DNA from: Kiritimatiellia bacterium
Lineage (GTDB): Bacteria; Verrucomicrobiota; Kiritimatiellia; UBA8416; JABMPJ01
Length of the DNA stretch: 55,806 bases
NCBI GenBank assembly: GCA_030745755.1
Contig: JASLOA010000016.1
Location: 1-55,806, forward strand
Direction: 5' to 3'
Made by a program: the position numbers and the translations under genes. A model generated the notes under the pieces. That model was not told the origin of the DNA, made no database searches, and saw nothing but the letters and a program-made list of their open reading frames with translations. Shown here one piece after another: positions 55,673 to 55,806 of this stretch. Numbering within the stretch: the stretch's first letter is position 1; every line of letters begins with the position of its first letter.

Positions 55673-55806
55673 ATGAAACGCATAGCTATTCCTCTGTTCG
55701 TCGTACTCGCTCTGATCGGTGGTCTCTGTTTCGTAGGATGCGAAACGGAATCGGCCTCACAGAACAACGTGCTGATCAGCCCCCGCTCCGCGATCATCCT
55801 GATCGA
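55673..55806 (+). CDS. Lipoprotein, 5' part only (cut by window end)
   Basis: The first 44 codons read MKRIAIPLFVVLALIGGLCF followed by VGCETESASQNNVLISPRSA and IILI. This is a classic lipoprotein signal: basic start, hydrophobic core, lipobox FVGC with Cys23. The mature start is polar and Ser/Asn-rich. No family can be named from so little. It is divergent from the surA-like gene and has its own strong promoter. There is no clear ribosome site before the ATG. Confidence 0.8.
   Translation, partial: MKRIAIPLFVVLALIGGLCFVGCETESASQNNVLISPRSAIILI

Overview
The window is GC-rich and reads as the chromosome of a Gram-negative bacterium. It carries LptD, a SurA-like chaperone, a Wza-type polysaccharide exporter, a GspG pseudopilin and several lipoproteins. 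A huge secreted LamG/TSP3 protein ending in a G-F-Y-R-V-L tail, CHASE2 signalling and very repeat-rich intergenic DNA suggest the PVC group (Verrucomicrobiota/Kiritimatiellota-like). That placement is inference; no rRNA is present.

Layout. 1-1.0 kb: two small genes, a SemiSWEET-like membrane protein and an unknown. 1.0-5.05 kb (minus): uvrB and aspS. 5.2-6.2 kb: a small coiled-coil/TM protein and a zinc-ribbon membrane protein. 6.4-27.4 kb (minus): a probable four-gene transcription unit running coiled-coil exported protein, 5918-residue secreted protein with both an M6 metalloprotease and an S8 subtilase active site, lipoprotein, and LysM/L,D-transpeptidase. 27.6-27.9 kb: tRNA-Gly(GCC) and tRNA-Lys(CTT). 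28.1-38.4 kb (plus): panD, CHASE2-adenylate cyclase, a 2-hydroxyacid dehydrogenase coupled to a GltS-type symporter, smc, and an inositol monophosphatase. 38.6-55.5 kb (minus): thirteen genes, gspG, polB, epimerase, lptD, rng, rodA, mrdA, mreD, mreC, mreB, wza-like, ksgA and surA-like when read from low to high coordinate. The mre-mrdA-rodA-rng-lptD block is a cell-shape and envelope module with overlapping start/stop codons. The window ends inside a plus-strand lipoprotein gene.

Two things stand out. First, the 17.8-kb gene and its neighbours look like a dedicated surface system. Seven LamG modules alternate with calcium-binding TSP3-type repeats, a complete subtilase with propeptide sits in the middle of that array, and the downstream lipoprotein shares a beta-motif with the giant's N-terminus. 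Second, nearly every intergenic gap is filled with miniature inverted repeats belonging to about a dozen sequence families, some nested. Two copies of one family lie in frame inside genes: the CHASE2 domain of the cyclase, and the dehydrogenase between two catalytic residues. Another family shows compensatory changes between hairpin arms. None was noticed inside the giant gene.
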